Position numbers and translations under genes: made by a program. Below the pieces are notes generated by a model. The model searched no databases, was not told the origin of the DNA, and saw nothing but the letters and a program-made list of their open reading frames with translations. From the NCBI GenBank assembly GCA_903889795.1, contig CAISYW010000035.1, positions 1-7,732 on the forward strand: a stretch of 7,732 nt of DNA. The letters run 5' to 3'. Positions 1 to 6,190 of the stretch are shown in pieces (the first letter of the stretch is position 1; the number at the start of each line of letters is the position of its first letter). The DNA comes from an uncultured Chlamydiae bacterium. GTDB lineage: Bacteria > Chlamydiota > Chlamydiia > Chlamydiales > SM23-39.

Positions 1-128
1 CCGCTTCAGCGTCCTGCCACTTGTTGCTGATCACAAAACAGCGGTCCAGATTCAGCCGCCACTTGAAGCCGGCTTCCACGAGCAATCCCGGTTTGGGGCG
101 GCGGCAGGAGGTTGTGAGGCGGGGGGGG
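1..128 (-). pseudogene. Fragment of a HAD-IIIA (GmhB/HisB-N-like) phosphatase, partial and without N-terminus
   Basis: The minus strand, read leftwards in the frame with codons AAA (K) CCG (P) GGA (G) near base 90, gives a stretch beginning SCRRPKPGLLVEAG and ending FVISNKWQDAEA at the window edge. This matches the pattern of D-glycero-D-manno-heptose-bisphosphate phosphatase and related HAD-IIIA enzymes: a C-R-K/R-P-x-P-G block carrying the motif III lysine, then a V-G-D-x-x-x-D block (motif IV). In motif IV the first Asp appears as Asn (SNKWQD), so activity is doubtful. The N-terminal half with the DxD nucleophile motif is absent. Upstream in this frame there is a stop (TAA) after about 17 further codons and no ATG. 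The piece is about 64% G+C, far above the DNA to its right. It could be a gene remnant, a transferred scrap, or the end of a gene joined wrongly in assembly. The family assignment rests on about 40 residues. Confidence 0.5.
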
Positions 129-339
129 ATGAGGCAATTAAAACAAATTGCTGAGATGGCGCTGAATTAGCCGGCTGGTTGAAAAATCCTCGACTATTTG
201 TTGCGTGTTCTAAATAAGAGTTAAGAACCGAACTTATTCTAAGTATAACTTCTCGAGCGTCTTGATGATTCATTACTGGTCTTTCAACCAAAGCATTTTG
301 TAGAACATTTCGAAGAAGTTCGTCGCAAGGATTTGCCAT
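52..339 (-). CDS. Small hypothetical protein with an apparently chimeric C-terminus
   Basis: This is a 95-residue ORF of unrecognised family. The ATG at 339 is preferred over the TTG just before it (342-340) because a CAGG ribosome-binding core lies 7 nt upstream of the ATG. Residues 1 to about 68 (starting MANPCDELLRNVLQNALVER) look like ordinary soluble, mainly helical protein and lie in AT-rich DNA. From about residue 70 the sequence becomes low-complexity Ser/Pro/Ala and then ends quickly. That tail is the GC-rich phosphatase fragment read in another frame. The natural gene probably continued differently and was cut at the G8 tract at 121-128, or one base is missing there: one extra base in the tract would place this ORF in frame with the phosphatase piece. 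There is no signal peptide or membrane segment. Function is unknown. The N-terminal part may be a real gene; the C-terminus should not be trusted. Confidence 0.35.
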   Translation of the reverse strand: MANPCDELLRNVLQNALVERPVMNHQDAREVILRISSVLNSYLEHATNSRGFFNQPANSAPSQQFVLIASSPPASQPPAAAPNRDCSWKPASSGG

Positions 340-368
340 CAATAAACCTGTCTTATCATATTAATTTA

Positions 369-377
369 ATTATACCA
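369..377 (-). promoter_or_regulatory. Extended -10 promoter element for the small ORF at 52-339
   Basis: The minus strand reads TGGTATAAT, a perfect sigma-70-type extended -10 (TGn followed by TATAAT). Transcription would start near base 362, leaving a leader of roughly 20-25 nt before the ATG at 339, which is just enough for the CAGG ribosome-binding site. No good -35 hexamer is visible at 16-18 bp, as is common for extended -10 promoters. The surrounding 340-524 stretch is very AT-rich and holds no ORF of its own. A second TATAAT on the same strand at 440-435 lacks a correctly spaced TG or -35 element. Confidence 0.4.
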
Positions 378-524
378 TATATGTTACTTTATTTCACTTT
401 AATTGCATACTCTTTACTATATTATTAAAAAATCATTATACATAATCTAAGTAACTGAAGTTAAATTGGTTGCTGTTAAAATGGTGGCTTTTCATTGATT
501 ATTAGATAGATAGATTGAAAAACT

Positions 525-2123
525 CTAGTAAATGCCGGTGTTTAACAGATCGCTGGCAGCTTGAATGGAAGGAGCTGTTGGACTGAATGTAGAAATAATG
601 AGTGGAATGTTGGGGAAAAGCGAGGTGTCGAGCGGGTCTCTTAATGATATGAGAATCATCGGTTTTTTGATGTTGCATAGAATTTGTAATAATGTCGTTT
701 GAGCCGGATTTTTCCATGCGTTATAAGAACAAAAGATAATCATATCCGATTGGTTTACAAGTTTTTGTACAGAAAATATTTCTTCAGCGCATGGAATAAG
801 CGATTGATAAAATAGAGCCGAGGTCTTTTTCCCTATGGAAGCAATCTCGGTTTGAAGAATCGTTTCTCGTAAAAATTCCGGAGCAAACAGAGCGATGCGA
901 GATTCTTTAATCGAAGGAATCGGCCCGTTTTGGATCGTATGAAGAGCTAAAGCGGCGATTTTTTTTGAAATCTCCCGATGTTCGAACGAATCTGTGGGTT
1001 CTATTTGCTGTACGGACGATGAAAGTTTATAACGTTTTTTCAAACTTAAAATTCGGTCTAAGGATTGGTTGACTCGCTCTTCTGAAATGCGATTGGTTTT
1101 TACCGCGTGGACGAGGGCTTGATGAATTTTTTGAATTTCGCGCACGGTGAGATCGAGATTATCTCTCGTTCTGAATAACCTCCTACCGCCCAGATTCAAA
1201 ATATCGCATCCTGCATTGAAAGCACGGATGGCGGCTTCTTCAACGGAGTAATCGCAATTTTTCAAAACGCCTTCCATCAGAAGAGAATCAGAGATAATTA
1301 CGCCTTGAAAACCAATTAAATTTCGCAAAATCAAGAGGATGTTGCGAGAAAGCGTGGCACAGTTTTCCGAGTCCAGTGAAGGAACCATGATATGCGCCGT
1401 CATCACGGTGTCGGCTAGATCGCAAAGTTCTGAAAAGGGGAGTAGTTCATTTTCACATAATTGGTCGATGGATTTGTTGACAATCGGCAGATTTTCATGA
1501 GAATCGATCTCAACGTCTCCATGACCCGGAAAATGTTTTAATGAAGTGATGATTCCCGCCTTGTGATAGCCGTCGAGAGCTTTTTTTGCGAAAATGGATA
1601 CGGATTTTGGCGAATCGCCAAAAGATCGAATACCAATGACGGGATTTCTCTCATTGTTGTTGATGTCGACAACAGGGGCCAGATTCATGTTTACGCCAAC
1701 GGCCATCAATTCCTGTCCCATTGCATATGCGGCCTCTTCTGCTAAATCGGGATCATTTGTCTTGCCGAGAGCCATATTTCCGGGGAAAATCGTAAATCCG
1801 CGATTCAGACGAGAAACCAGCCCGCCTTCTTGATCGACAGCAATCAATAGAGGAATGGGTGTTTGATTTTCGAGAGTGAGTTGCTGCAGATTTTTGTTCA
1901 AGGACCGCACTTGCTCAGGGCTGTCTAATCCATTCGCCCAGTTGTAAAAAATCACCCCGCCAACATGCACCTCTTGAACTAACGCTTTTGCATCCTCATT
2001 AGCCTCTTTTCCATTAAAACGGACCATTAATAATTGGCCAATTTTTTCGTCTAAGGTCATTTCGTTGGAAGCAAAACAGGTCATTGTCGCTAAACAGAAT
2101 ACGATTTTAGCAATCACATTCAT
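525..2123 (-). CDS. nagZ: Exported two-domain beta-N-acetylglucosaminidase (glycoside hydrolase family 3)
   Basis: This 532-residue protein would hydrolyse terminal beta-GlcNAc from muropeptides or related glycans. Residues 1-18 look like a signal peptide (basic start, hydrophobic core, likely cut after the Ala of CFA before Ser19); the Cys lacks a proper lipobox. The GH3 barrel spans about 22-365: VDQEGG at 96-101, KHFPGHGD at 196-203, the NagZ-specific Asp207/His209 acid-base pair in DSH, and the likely nucleophile Asp279 in ISDSLLMEG. Residues about 370-532 form a second domain with the SYNAW and RDP motifs seen in Bacillus-type NagZ (YbbD). It ends at NTGIY, slightly before where the usual GKLPV-like end would lie. 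Typical Gram-negative NagZ is cytoplasmic, about 340 residues, and lacks both the signal peptide and the second domain. The start is set by the ATG abutting the aroC stop, with AAGGTG (2127-2132 region) 3-5 nt upstream. It is probably periplasmic or secreted; its substrate here is inferred. Confidence 0.9.
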   Translation of the reverse strand: MNVIAKIVFCLATMTCFASNEMTLDEKIGQLLMVRFNGKEANEDAKALVQEVHVGGVIFYNWANGLDSPEQVRSLNKNLQQLTLENQTPIPLLIAVDQEGGLVSRLNRGFTIFPGNMALGKTNDPDLAEEAAYAMGQELMAVGVNMNLAPVVDINNNERNPVIGIRSFGDSPKSVSIFAKKALDGYHKAGIITSLKHFPGHGDVEIDSHENLPIVNKSIDQLCENELLPFSELCDLADTVMTAHIMVPSLDSENCATLSRNILLILRNLIGFQGVIISDSLLMEGVLKNCDYSVEEAAIRAFNAGCDILNLGGRRLFRTRDNLDLTVREIQKIHQALVHAVKTNRISEERVNQSLDRILSLKKRYKLSSSVQQIEPTDSFEHREISKKIAALALHTIQNGPIPSIKESRIALFAPEFLRETILQTEIASIGKKTSALFYQSLIPCAEEIFSVQKLVNQSDMIIFCSYNAWKNPAQTTLLQILCNIKKPMILISLRDPLDTSLFPNIPLIISTFSPTAPSIQAASDLLNTGIY

Positions 2124-3218
2124 TTACACCTTAACATTGCGATTCATCAACAAAGCATCGGCAAGAACCAACGCGGTCATTGCTTCAACAACGGATACGG
2201 CACGAATCGCTACACAGGGGTCGTGGCGTCCTGATTCAGGGAGTTGAAACGTTGCTTTTTCTTTGTTCAGATTGACCGTTTGCTGGGGCTTTTGGATGCT
2301 CGATGTCGGTTTGAAAGCGACGCGAAAAAATAGGGGCGAGCCTGTCGAGATGCCGCCGAGCGTGCCTCCGGCAAAATTCGTAGCGGTGCGAACATGTCCT
2401 TGTAAATCGATATCAAAGATGTCGTTATGTTCAGAGCCTTTCATGCGCGCAGCAGCAAAGCCCGAGCCAATTTCAAATCCTTTGGAAGCAGGGATCGAGA
2501 GCATGGCTGATGCGAGCATCGCCTCAAGTTTGCCGTAGACAGGATCTCCTAAAGCGGATGGAAGATGGGCCGCGCAGGAAACAATGCCGCCTAACGAGTC
2601 TTGCTCTTCTTTGATTTGTTCTAATTTTTCGATCATTTGGATGCTGGCAGTCTCGTCGGGACAAAAAATCGGACTCGTTTCTATTTTTTTACGCAGTTTA
2701 GATAGATTTGATAAATCTTGATCCCGAATCGAAATACCGCCAATTTCAGAGATAAAGGCAGCGCATTCAATCTGAAAATGAGCAAGCAGCTTTTTGGCTA
2801 CAGCTCCGGCGGCTACCCGCGCGACAGTCTCTCGAGCGGATGACCTTCCTCCGCCTCGGTAGTCATAAATATTGTATTTTTCCAAATAGGTGAAATTCGC
2901 ATGACCGGGTCGGTAGAGATCCTTAATTGACTCATATTGGCTGCTGTCGGCATCGTGGTTTTTAATTAGGATCGCAATCGGCGCGCCGGTCGTTACACCT
3001 TCAAATAAACCGGAGAGAATTTCAGCGCGATCGTTCTCTTTGCGCGGCGATGTATAAGGGCTTTTTCCGCTTTGACGAAAGGAGAGCTGATGATCGATCT
3101 CTTCTTTGCTTAGAGACAACCCTGCCGGGCAGCCATCAATGACAACGCCGATCGCAGGACCATGCGATTCTCCAAATGTCGTGATTCGAAATATCTGACC
3201 AAAAAAATTAGCAGCCAT
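2124..3218 (-). CDS. aroC: Chorismate synthase
   Basis: This enzyme converts 5-enolpyruvylshikimate-3-phosphate to chorismate, the last shikimate step, using reduced FMN in the cytoplasm. The 364-residue length is normal. All three family signatures are present: GESHGPAIGVVIDGCPAG at 16-33 with the catalytic His19; RPGHA at 103-107 with His106 and then GGGRSSARET at 122-131; and RHDPCVAIRAVSVVEAM at 331-347 with Asp334. The frame stays open to 3260, but the ATG at 3218 is chosen because it starts at the usual MAxNFFGxxFRITTFGESHG position and has a very strong GGAGGAA site 7 nt upstream. It overlaps the end of aroK by 11 bases and abuts nagZ. No truncation or substituted key residue was seen. 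The product would feed menaquinone, folate or aromatic amino acids; no branch-point gene is in this window. Confidence 0.96.
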   Translation of the reverse strand: MAANFFGQIFRITTFGESHGPAIGVVIDGCPAGLSLSKEEIDHQLSFRQSGKSPYTSPRKENDRAEILSGLFEGVTTGAPIAILIKNHDADSSQYESIKDLYRPGHANFTYLEKYNIYDYRGGGRSSARETVARVAAGAVAKKLLAHFQIECAAFISEIGGISIRDQDLSNLSKLRKKIETSPIFCPDETASIQMIEKLEQIKEEQDSLGGIVSCAAHLPSALGDPVYGKLEAMLASAMLSIPASKGFEIGSGFAAARMKGSEHNDIFDIDLQGHVRTATNFAGGTLGGISTGSPLFFRVAFKPTSSIQKPQQTVNLNKEKATFQLPESGRHDPCVAIRAVSVVEAMTALVLADALLMNRNVKV

Positions 3219-3750
3219 TCGGCGGTTCCTCCAGAATGATGATTGAACGTAGAACAGCAATCACGCCATCTTCATCGAGAAGGTCGGTATTGATGCGCCT
3301 TGCGGCAATCGATTCATAGATTGATTTGCGCTCTTGATAAATTTTTCTGAGCGAGCTGATGGGATCGTCTGCATCGACAAAGGATGGGATTCCTTGATCA
3401 AAAATTCGTTTTTGAATTGTGTCAAAGCCGGCTTCCAAATAGACCATCTGGCCCATTTTTCGCAGAAAATCTACATGATTGGGATTCAGGAGCGTCCCTC
3501 CGCCCAAAGCGATCACTGAGTCAGTAAAGGAAGTTAACGAATGAATTGCGGCGCTTTCAAGGGTTCGAAATGGCTTTTCGCTTAAAACTTGATGGATTTC
3601 GCGGACTGAAAGCTGCTGGCCTGATTGCTCGGCGTAGAGTTCGATAATCAGATCGTCGGTGTCGATAAAAGGCCGGTGTAATGTAAATGCGAGGAGTTTG
3701 CCAAAATGCGTTTTTCCCGAGCCTTTAAAACCAAATAAAATGAGATTCAT
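3208..3750 (-). CDS. aroK: Shikimate kinase
   Basis: This 180-residue P-loop kinase transfers phosphate from ATP to the 3-OH of shikimate. Visible motifs are Walker A GFKGSGKT at 7-14, the DxD metal and shikimate-binding pair in FIDTDD (Asp30, Asp32), FRTLES with the substrate Arg62, the GGG loop at 83-85, and the Arg141 of QERKSIYESIA that corresponds to the second conserved substrate arginine. The lid, about 115-130, reads RIFDQGIPSFVDADDP and lacks the usual R-P-L-L arginine (Arg117 of the Mycobacterium tuberculosis enzyme). This resembles a variant subgroup with a P-x-F lid, or Arg115 may substitute. The ATG shares ATGA with the aroA stop. AGGA lies 7 nt upstream. The gene ends with TAA inside the aroC start region. 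It might be called aroL in chlamydial annotation; the function is well supported by position and motifs. Confidence 0.92.
   Translation of the reverse strand: MNLILFGFKGSGKTHFGKLLAFTLHRPFIDTDDLIIELYAEQSGQQLSVREIHQVLSEKPFRTLESAAIHSLTSFTDSVIALGGGTLLNPNHVDFLRKMGQMVYLEAGFDTIQKRIFDQGIPSFVDADDPISSLRKIYQERKSIYESIAARRINTDLLDEDGVIAVLRSIIILEEPPNGC
3226..3232 (-). promoter_or_regulatory. Strong Shine-Dalgarno site that fixes the aroC start
   Basis: The minus strand reads GGAGGAA and is followed after 7 nt by the ATG at 3218-3216. The site lies inside the last codons of aroK. It is the best ribosome-binding match in the window and decides for the 3218 start against the longer reading from 3260. It suggests aroC is translated more strongly than, or independently of, the upstream aro genes. 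Confidence 0.8.
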
Positions 3751-5027
3751 CGGTAAATCCTGGCTCCAATTAGTTGTAAATCATCATAGAAGGTTGGGTA
3801 GGTTTTGGCGATGCACTCAACGCCGTGAATGGTGCTGGACGATTGAGCCGCTAGAGCTGCGACAGATAGACTCAGAGCCAAGCGATGGTCATGGTAGGTG
3901 TTCAGCGAAGCTCCATGGAGCTTCGATTCATGGATAATCAGACCATCGGATTTTTCTTCAATGACGGCACCCATTTTTTTTAGCTCCCGGGCGATCGAAG
4001 CAATTCGATCTGATTCCTTTTTTCGAGCAATGGCTGCGTTTACAATTTCAGTGCGGCCTTCTGCAAAGCAGCCGATGACAGCTAAAATCGGAAGGGCGTC
4101 GATAAAATCATTGATATCGATTCGGATTCCTTGAAGGCGTTGGCCCTTTTCTATTGTTAGCGTACGTTTTTTTTGATCGATCCTGAATTGGGCGCCCATT
4201 TGCTGGAGAGTTGGAATAAGTGCTTTATCTCCCTGAATGTCATTCATATCGATATTGTGAATCGTAAGTGAGGATTGGGTGATCAGAGCTGCGGCGATGG
4301 GAAAAGCTGCGGAGCTAAAATCGCCGGGTACTTCGTAGTTGAATCCCTCGATATGCGCGGATCCATTCATGCGGTAATGGGTATAATTTTTGGCGGCATA
4401 GGGGATTTCGAGTCTTCGAAACCAGTCCAAAGTGAGGTCAATCCAGGGTTTTTCTCCTGGTTGGACGACCTCGATCTCTATGGGATGCGGTGCGAAGGCG
4501 CCGGCAATTAATAGACCGGAGACTGGCTGAGAGTCTTGTCCATTTAAAGCGGCTTTTTTTTGAGTGAAGGGCCCTTTAATCACGATTGGAGCATAGCCAT
4601 CGCCGCGGCTGGAGACGGCGAAAGCTCCGAGCTGATTCAACCCATCGAGAAGGGGAAGGATAGGCCGGTTATGACGAATTGAAGCGTCGCCGGTCAAAAT
4701 AGTGTATTGAGGAATGAGGCCGGCAAGCGCGCCAATAAAGCGGAGCACCTGGCCTGAATTACCGCATTGGATCACATCGTCTGCAATGTGCGCTTTTCCA
4801 GCGAAGCCTTTGATTTTTAAGGAAGTCGATTCGATAGCTACCTCTGCGCCGAGTAATCGGACGGCTTGCATCATCGAGATGCTGTCCGGCGAGGGAAGGA
4901 ATTGTTCAATTTTCGAAGTTCCATCGGCCAAAGCGGCAAAAAGGATGGCTCGCAATGTATGAGATTTCGAAGAAGGGATCGTCAAGCTTCCTTTGAGCAC
5001 CGATGGTTCGATTGATAGATCAGCCAT
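3747..5027 (-). CDS. aroA: 3-phosphoshikimate 1-carboxyvinyltransferase (EPSP synthase)
   Basis: This enzyme joins phosphoenolpyruvate to shikimate-3-phosphate in the cytoplasm. The 426 residues fit the family. Key positions, with E. coli equivalents: Lys21, Ser22 and Arg26 in SSKSHTLRA (K22, S23, R27); Asn90, Gly92 and Arg96 in CGNSGQVLRF (N94, G96, R100); Arg121 in NRPI (R124); catalytic Asp310 (D313) and Glu338 in KKESDR (E341); Arg382 in YHDHR (R386); Lys408 in AKTYP (K411). Two glyphosate-loop positions are unusual: Gln93 for T97 and Phe97 for P101. Asp165 replaces the first serine of SSQ. The frame is open up to 5111, but ATG 5027 is chosen because the extra 28 residues are not family-like, GGATGGAA lies 7 nt upstream, and the overlap with aroB falls from 92 to 8 bases. 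The stop shares ATGA with aroK. Confidence 0.95.
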   Translation of the reverse strand: MADLSIEPSVLKGSLTIPSSKSHTLRAILFAALADGTSKIEQFLPSPDSISMMQAVRLLGAEVAIESTSLKIKGFAGKAHIADDVIQCGNSGQVLRFIGALAGLIPQYTILTGDASIRHNRPILPLLDGLNQLGAFAVSSRGDGYAPIVIKGPFTQKKAALNGQDSQPVSGLLIAGAFAPHPIEIEVVQPGEKPWIDLTLDWFRRLEIPYAAKNYTHYRMNGSAHIEGFNYEVPGDFSSAAFPIAAALITQSSLTIHNIDMNDIQGDKALIPTLQQMGAQFRIDQKKRTLTIEKGQRLQGIRIDINDFIDALPILAVIGCFAEGRTEIVNAAIARKKESDRIASIARELKKMGAVIEEKSDGLIIHESKLHGASLNTYHDHRLALSLSVAALAAQSSSTIHGVECIAKTYPTFYDDLQLIGARIYR

Positions 5028-6087
5028 ATGTTTTTTCCATCCAAATAAGCGTGGCTTCAAGTTCGTGTTCAGCGATTGGACGGCAATAGTCTCCGTCAAA
5101 GGGGATAGCATGACCGATTCGATCGATCATGACAAAGCGAGTTTGTTTGTTAATGTTTTTTTTATCGTATAACATCGCCTCGATCAGCTTTTTTCGATCA
5201 TACGTATTCGGAAGATAAAGAGATAATCGATGAAAAAGCGATCGAATTTGTTCAAACTCCTTTTCGGATAAATAACCCAATTTCATGCTCAGGCGGCTTT
5301 CGATTACACAGCCAATTGCAACTGCGATGCCGTGAGACATTTCATAACAGGAAATCGCTTCCAATCCATGGCCGATCGTGTGACCGAAATTCAAAATACG
5401 TCTGAGGCCTTTTTCAGAAGGATCTTGTTCGATGATCGTTATTTTGCCACGAATCGCTTTAAGAATCAGCTCATGGTTTTTGATCTCTTTTTCAGCGATC
5501 TTCCAGATTGAAGGATCTGCGATGAGTCCCATTTTCAGGATTTCAGCCAATCCATTGATCCATTCTTTGTCGGGGAGAGTTTTGAGCGTTTCCAGATCTG
5601 TGATGATTGCTTGAGGAAAATAGACAGTCCCGATGAGATTTTTCCCAAACGTCGTATCGATCGCTGTTTTGCCGCCAATCGATGCATCGACCATGGCCAA
5701 AAGAGTCGTAGGAATGAGAATCAAATCGACGCCGCGCATATAAATAGAAGCGACAAACCCAACGAGATCTGTCGTTACCCCTCCCCCCATAGCTATGAGT
5801 GTTGTGTCACGTCCGTAGTTTGATTTAAAAAGTTCATTTTCAATCATTTCTGCGGTTTCTTTTGTCTTTGCTTTTTCACCGCTTGGGATCGTGAGAAGGC
5901 GAGCGTTTAAATGATCGGCGAGCTTTGAGGCGTAAACATCTTGTAGAGCATGGTCGGCAACGATCACAATTCGATGTTTTCGTTTTTTGCAAAAATCGAT
6001 CAAAAGATCTCCTTCAAGCAGATGCTCGCCAATGACCAAACTCGTCGTTGGCGTAGTGATCGAAGGTTGAATGACAATTTCTTTCAT
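5020..6087 (-). CDS. aroB: 3-dehydroquinate synthase
   Basis: This NAD- and metal-dependent enzyme turns DAHP into 3-dehydroquinate, step 2 of the shikimate pathway. The length of 355 residues is typical. Motifs in order: PSGEKAKT at 68-75, the NAD-binding GGGVTTDLVGF at 101-111, PTTLLAMVDASIGGKTAID at 126-144, GKNLIG at 148-153, and the metal ligands Glu182 (GLAEILKMG), His236 (NFGHTIGH, with His240) and His252 (MSHGIA). The His-His spacing of 16 equals that of the Aspergillus enzyme. The GGGVTTDL variant in place of GGGVVGDL is conservative. The start is ATG 6087: the frame upstream reaches a TAG within four codons with no other start. No strong Shine-Dalgarno precedes it, which is odd for the first gene of the operon. 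It is divergent from the glycosyltransferase across 103 bp. Confidence 0.96.
   Translation of the reverse strand: MKEIVIQPSITTPTTSLVIGEHLLEGDLLIDFCKKRKHRIVIVADHALQDVYASKLADHLNARLLTIPSGEKAKTKETAEMIENELFKSNYGRDTTLIAMGGGVTTDLVGFVASIYMRGVDLILIPTTLLAMVDASIGGKTAIDTTFGKNLIGTVYFPQAIITDLETLKTLPDKEWINGLAEILKMGLIADPSIWKIAEKEIKNHELILKAIRGKITIIEQDPSEKGLRRILNFGHTIGHGLEAISCYEMSHGIAVAIGCVIESRLSMKLGYLSEKEFEQIRSLFHRLSLYLPNTYDRKKLIEAMLYDKKNINKQTRFVMIDRIGHAIPFDGDYCRPIAEHELEATLIWMEKTYG
5035..5042 (-). promoter_or_regulatory. Ribosome-binding site that fixes the aroA start
   Basis: The minus strand reads GGATGGAA and lies 7 nt before the ATG at 5027-5025, inside the final codons of aroB. It supports the shorter AroA start over the open reading from 5111. 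Confidence 0.65.
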
Positions 6088-6190
6088 AAATCGAGACTAG
6101 CAATTTTGATTCTTCTTGCCCAGTCGAATGTATTGTATGGAATACTGTAAAGAGGTAGTGTAATTATATGTTATGATTTGTAGGTATAAT
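6088..6190. promoter_or_regulatory. Divergent intergenic region between aroB and the glycosyltransferase
   Basis: These 103 AT-rich bases must hold promoters for both directions. On the plus strand TGTTATGAT (6169-6177) is a near-consensus extended -10, but it would give a leader of only about 7 nt before ATG 6191. On the minus strand TATAAT (6168-6163) and TACAAT (6137-6132) are possible -10 boxes for aroB. None has a good -35. A perfect 5-bp inverted repeat with a 6-nt spacer, GTATT-N6-AATAC, lies at 6130-6145 over the TACAAT box and could be an operator, though a repeat this short can arise by chance. Confidence 0.35.

Larger units (their letters stand above)
525..6087 (-). other. aroB-aroA-aroK-aroC-nagZ operon
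   Basis: Five minus-strand genes follow each other without gaps. The aroB stop overlaps the aroA start by 8 bases. aroA and aroK share an ATGA. aroK and aroC overlap by 11 bases. The aroC TAA is followed directly by the nagZ ATG. Each downstream gene has a recognisable ribosome-binding site inside the end of the gene before it, so one transcript with coupled translation is the simplest reading. The unit supplies steps 2, 5, 6 and 7 of the shikimate pathway; steps 1, 3 and 4 are not here. A clustered aroA-aroL-aroC-aroB arrangement is known from Chlamydia; the gene order here differs and nagZ is appended. No clear terminator hairpin is visible after nagZ. Confidence 0.75.

Noticed and set aside
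1..128. An insertion-sequence end to explain the GC-rich edge.
   Set aside because: No terminal inverted repeat, target duplication or transposase motif is visible; the reading frame matches a HAD phosphatase instead.
435..440. A second TATAAT on the minus strand in the AT-rich gap.
   Set aside because: The TG upstream is off by one from the extended -10 register and no -35 is visible; a chance match is likely in such AT-rich DNA.
478..524. A rho-independent terminator after nagZ.
   Set aside because: Only AAAA/TTTT pairing and a short TAGA repeat are present; there is no GC stem followed by a T run.
502..717. A 71-codon minus-strand ORF over the end of nagZ.
   Set aside because: It lies in another frame of the conserved NagZ C-terminal domain and has no recognisable features.
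3219..3260. A 14-residue N-terminal extension of AroC.
   Set aside because: The strong GGAGGAA site and the family start both point to ATG 3218.
5028..5111. A 28-residue N-terminal extension of AroA in the open frame.
   Set aside because: The sequence is not family-like, it would overlap aroB by 92 bases, and the ATG at 5027 has a well-placed GGATGGAA.
6185..6190. A TATAAT directly before the glycosyltransferase ATG, as a promoter.
   Set aside because: Transcription would start inside the coding region, and there is no -35 or TGn element at the right distance.
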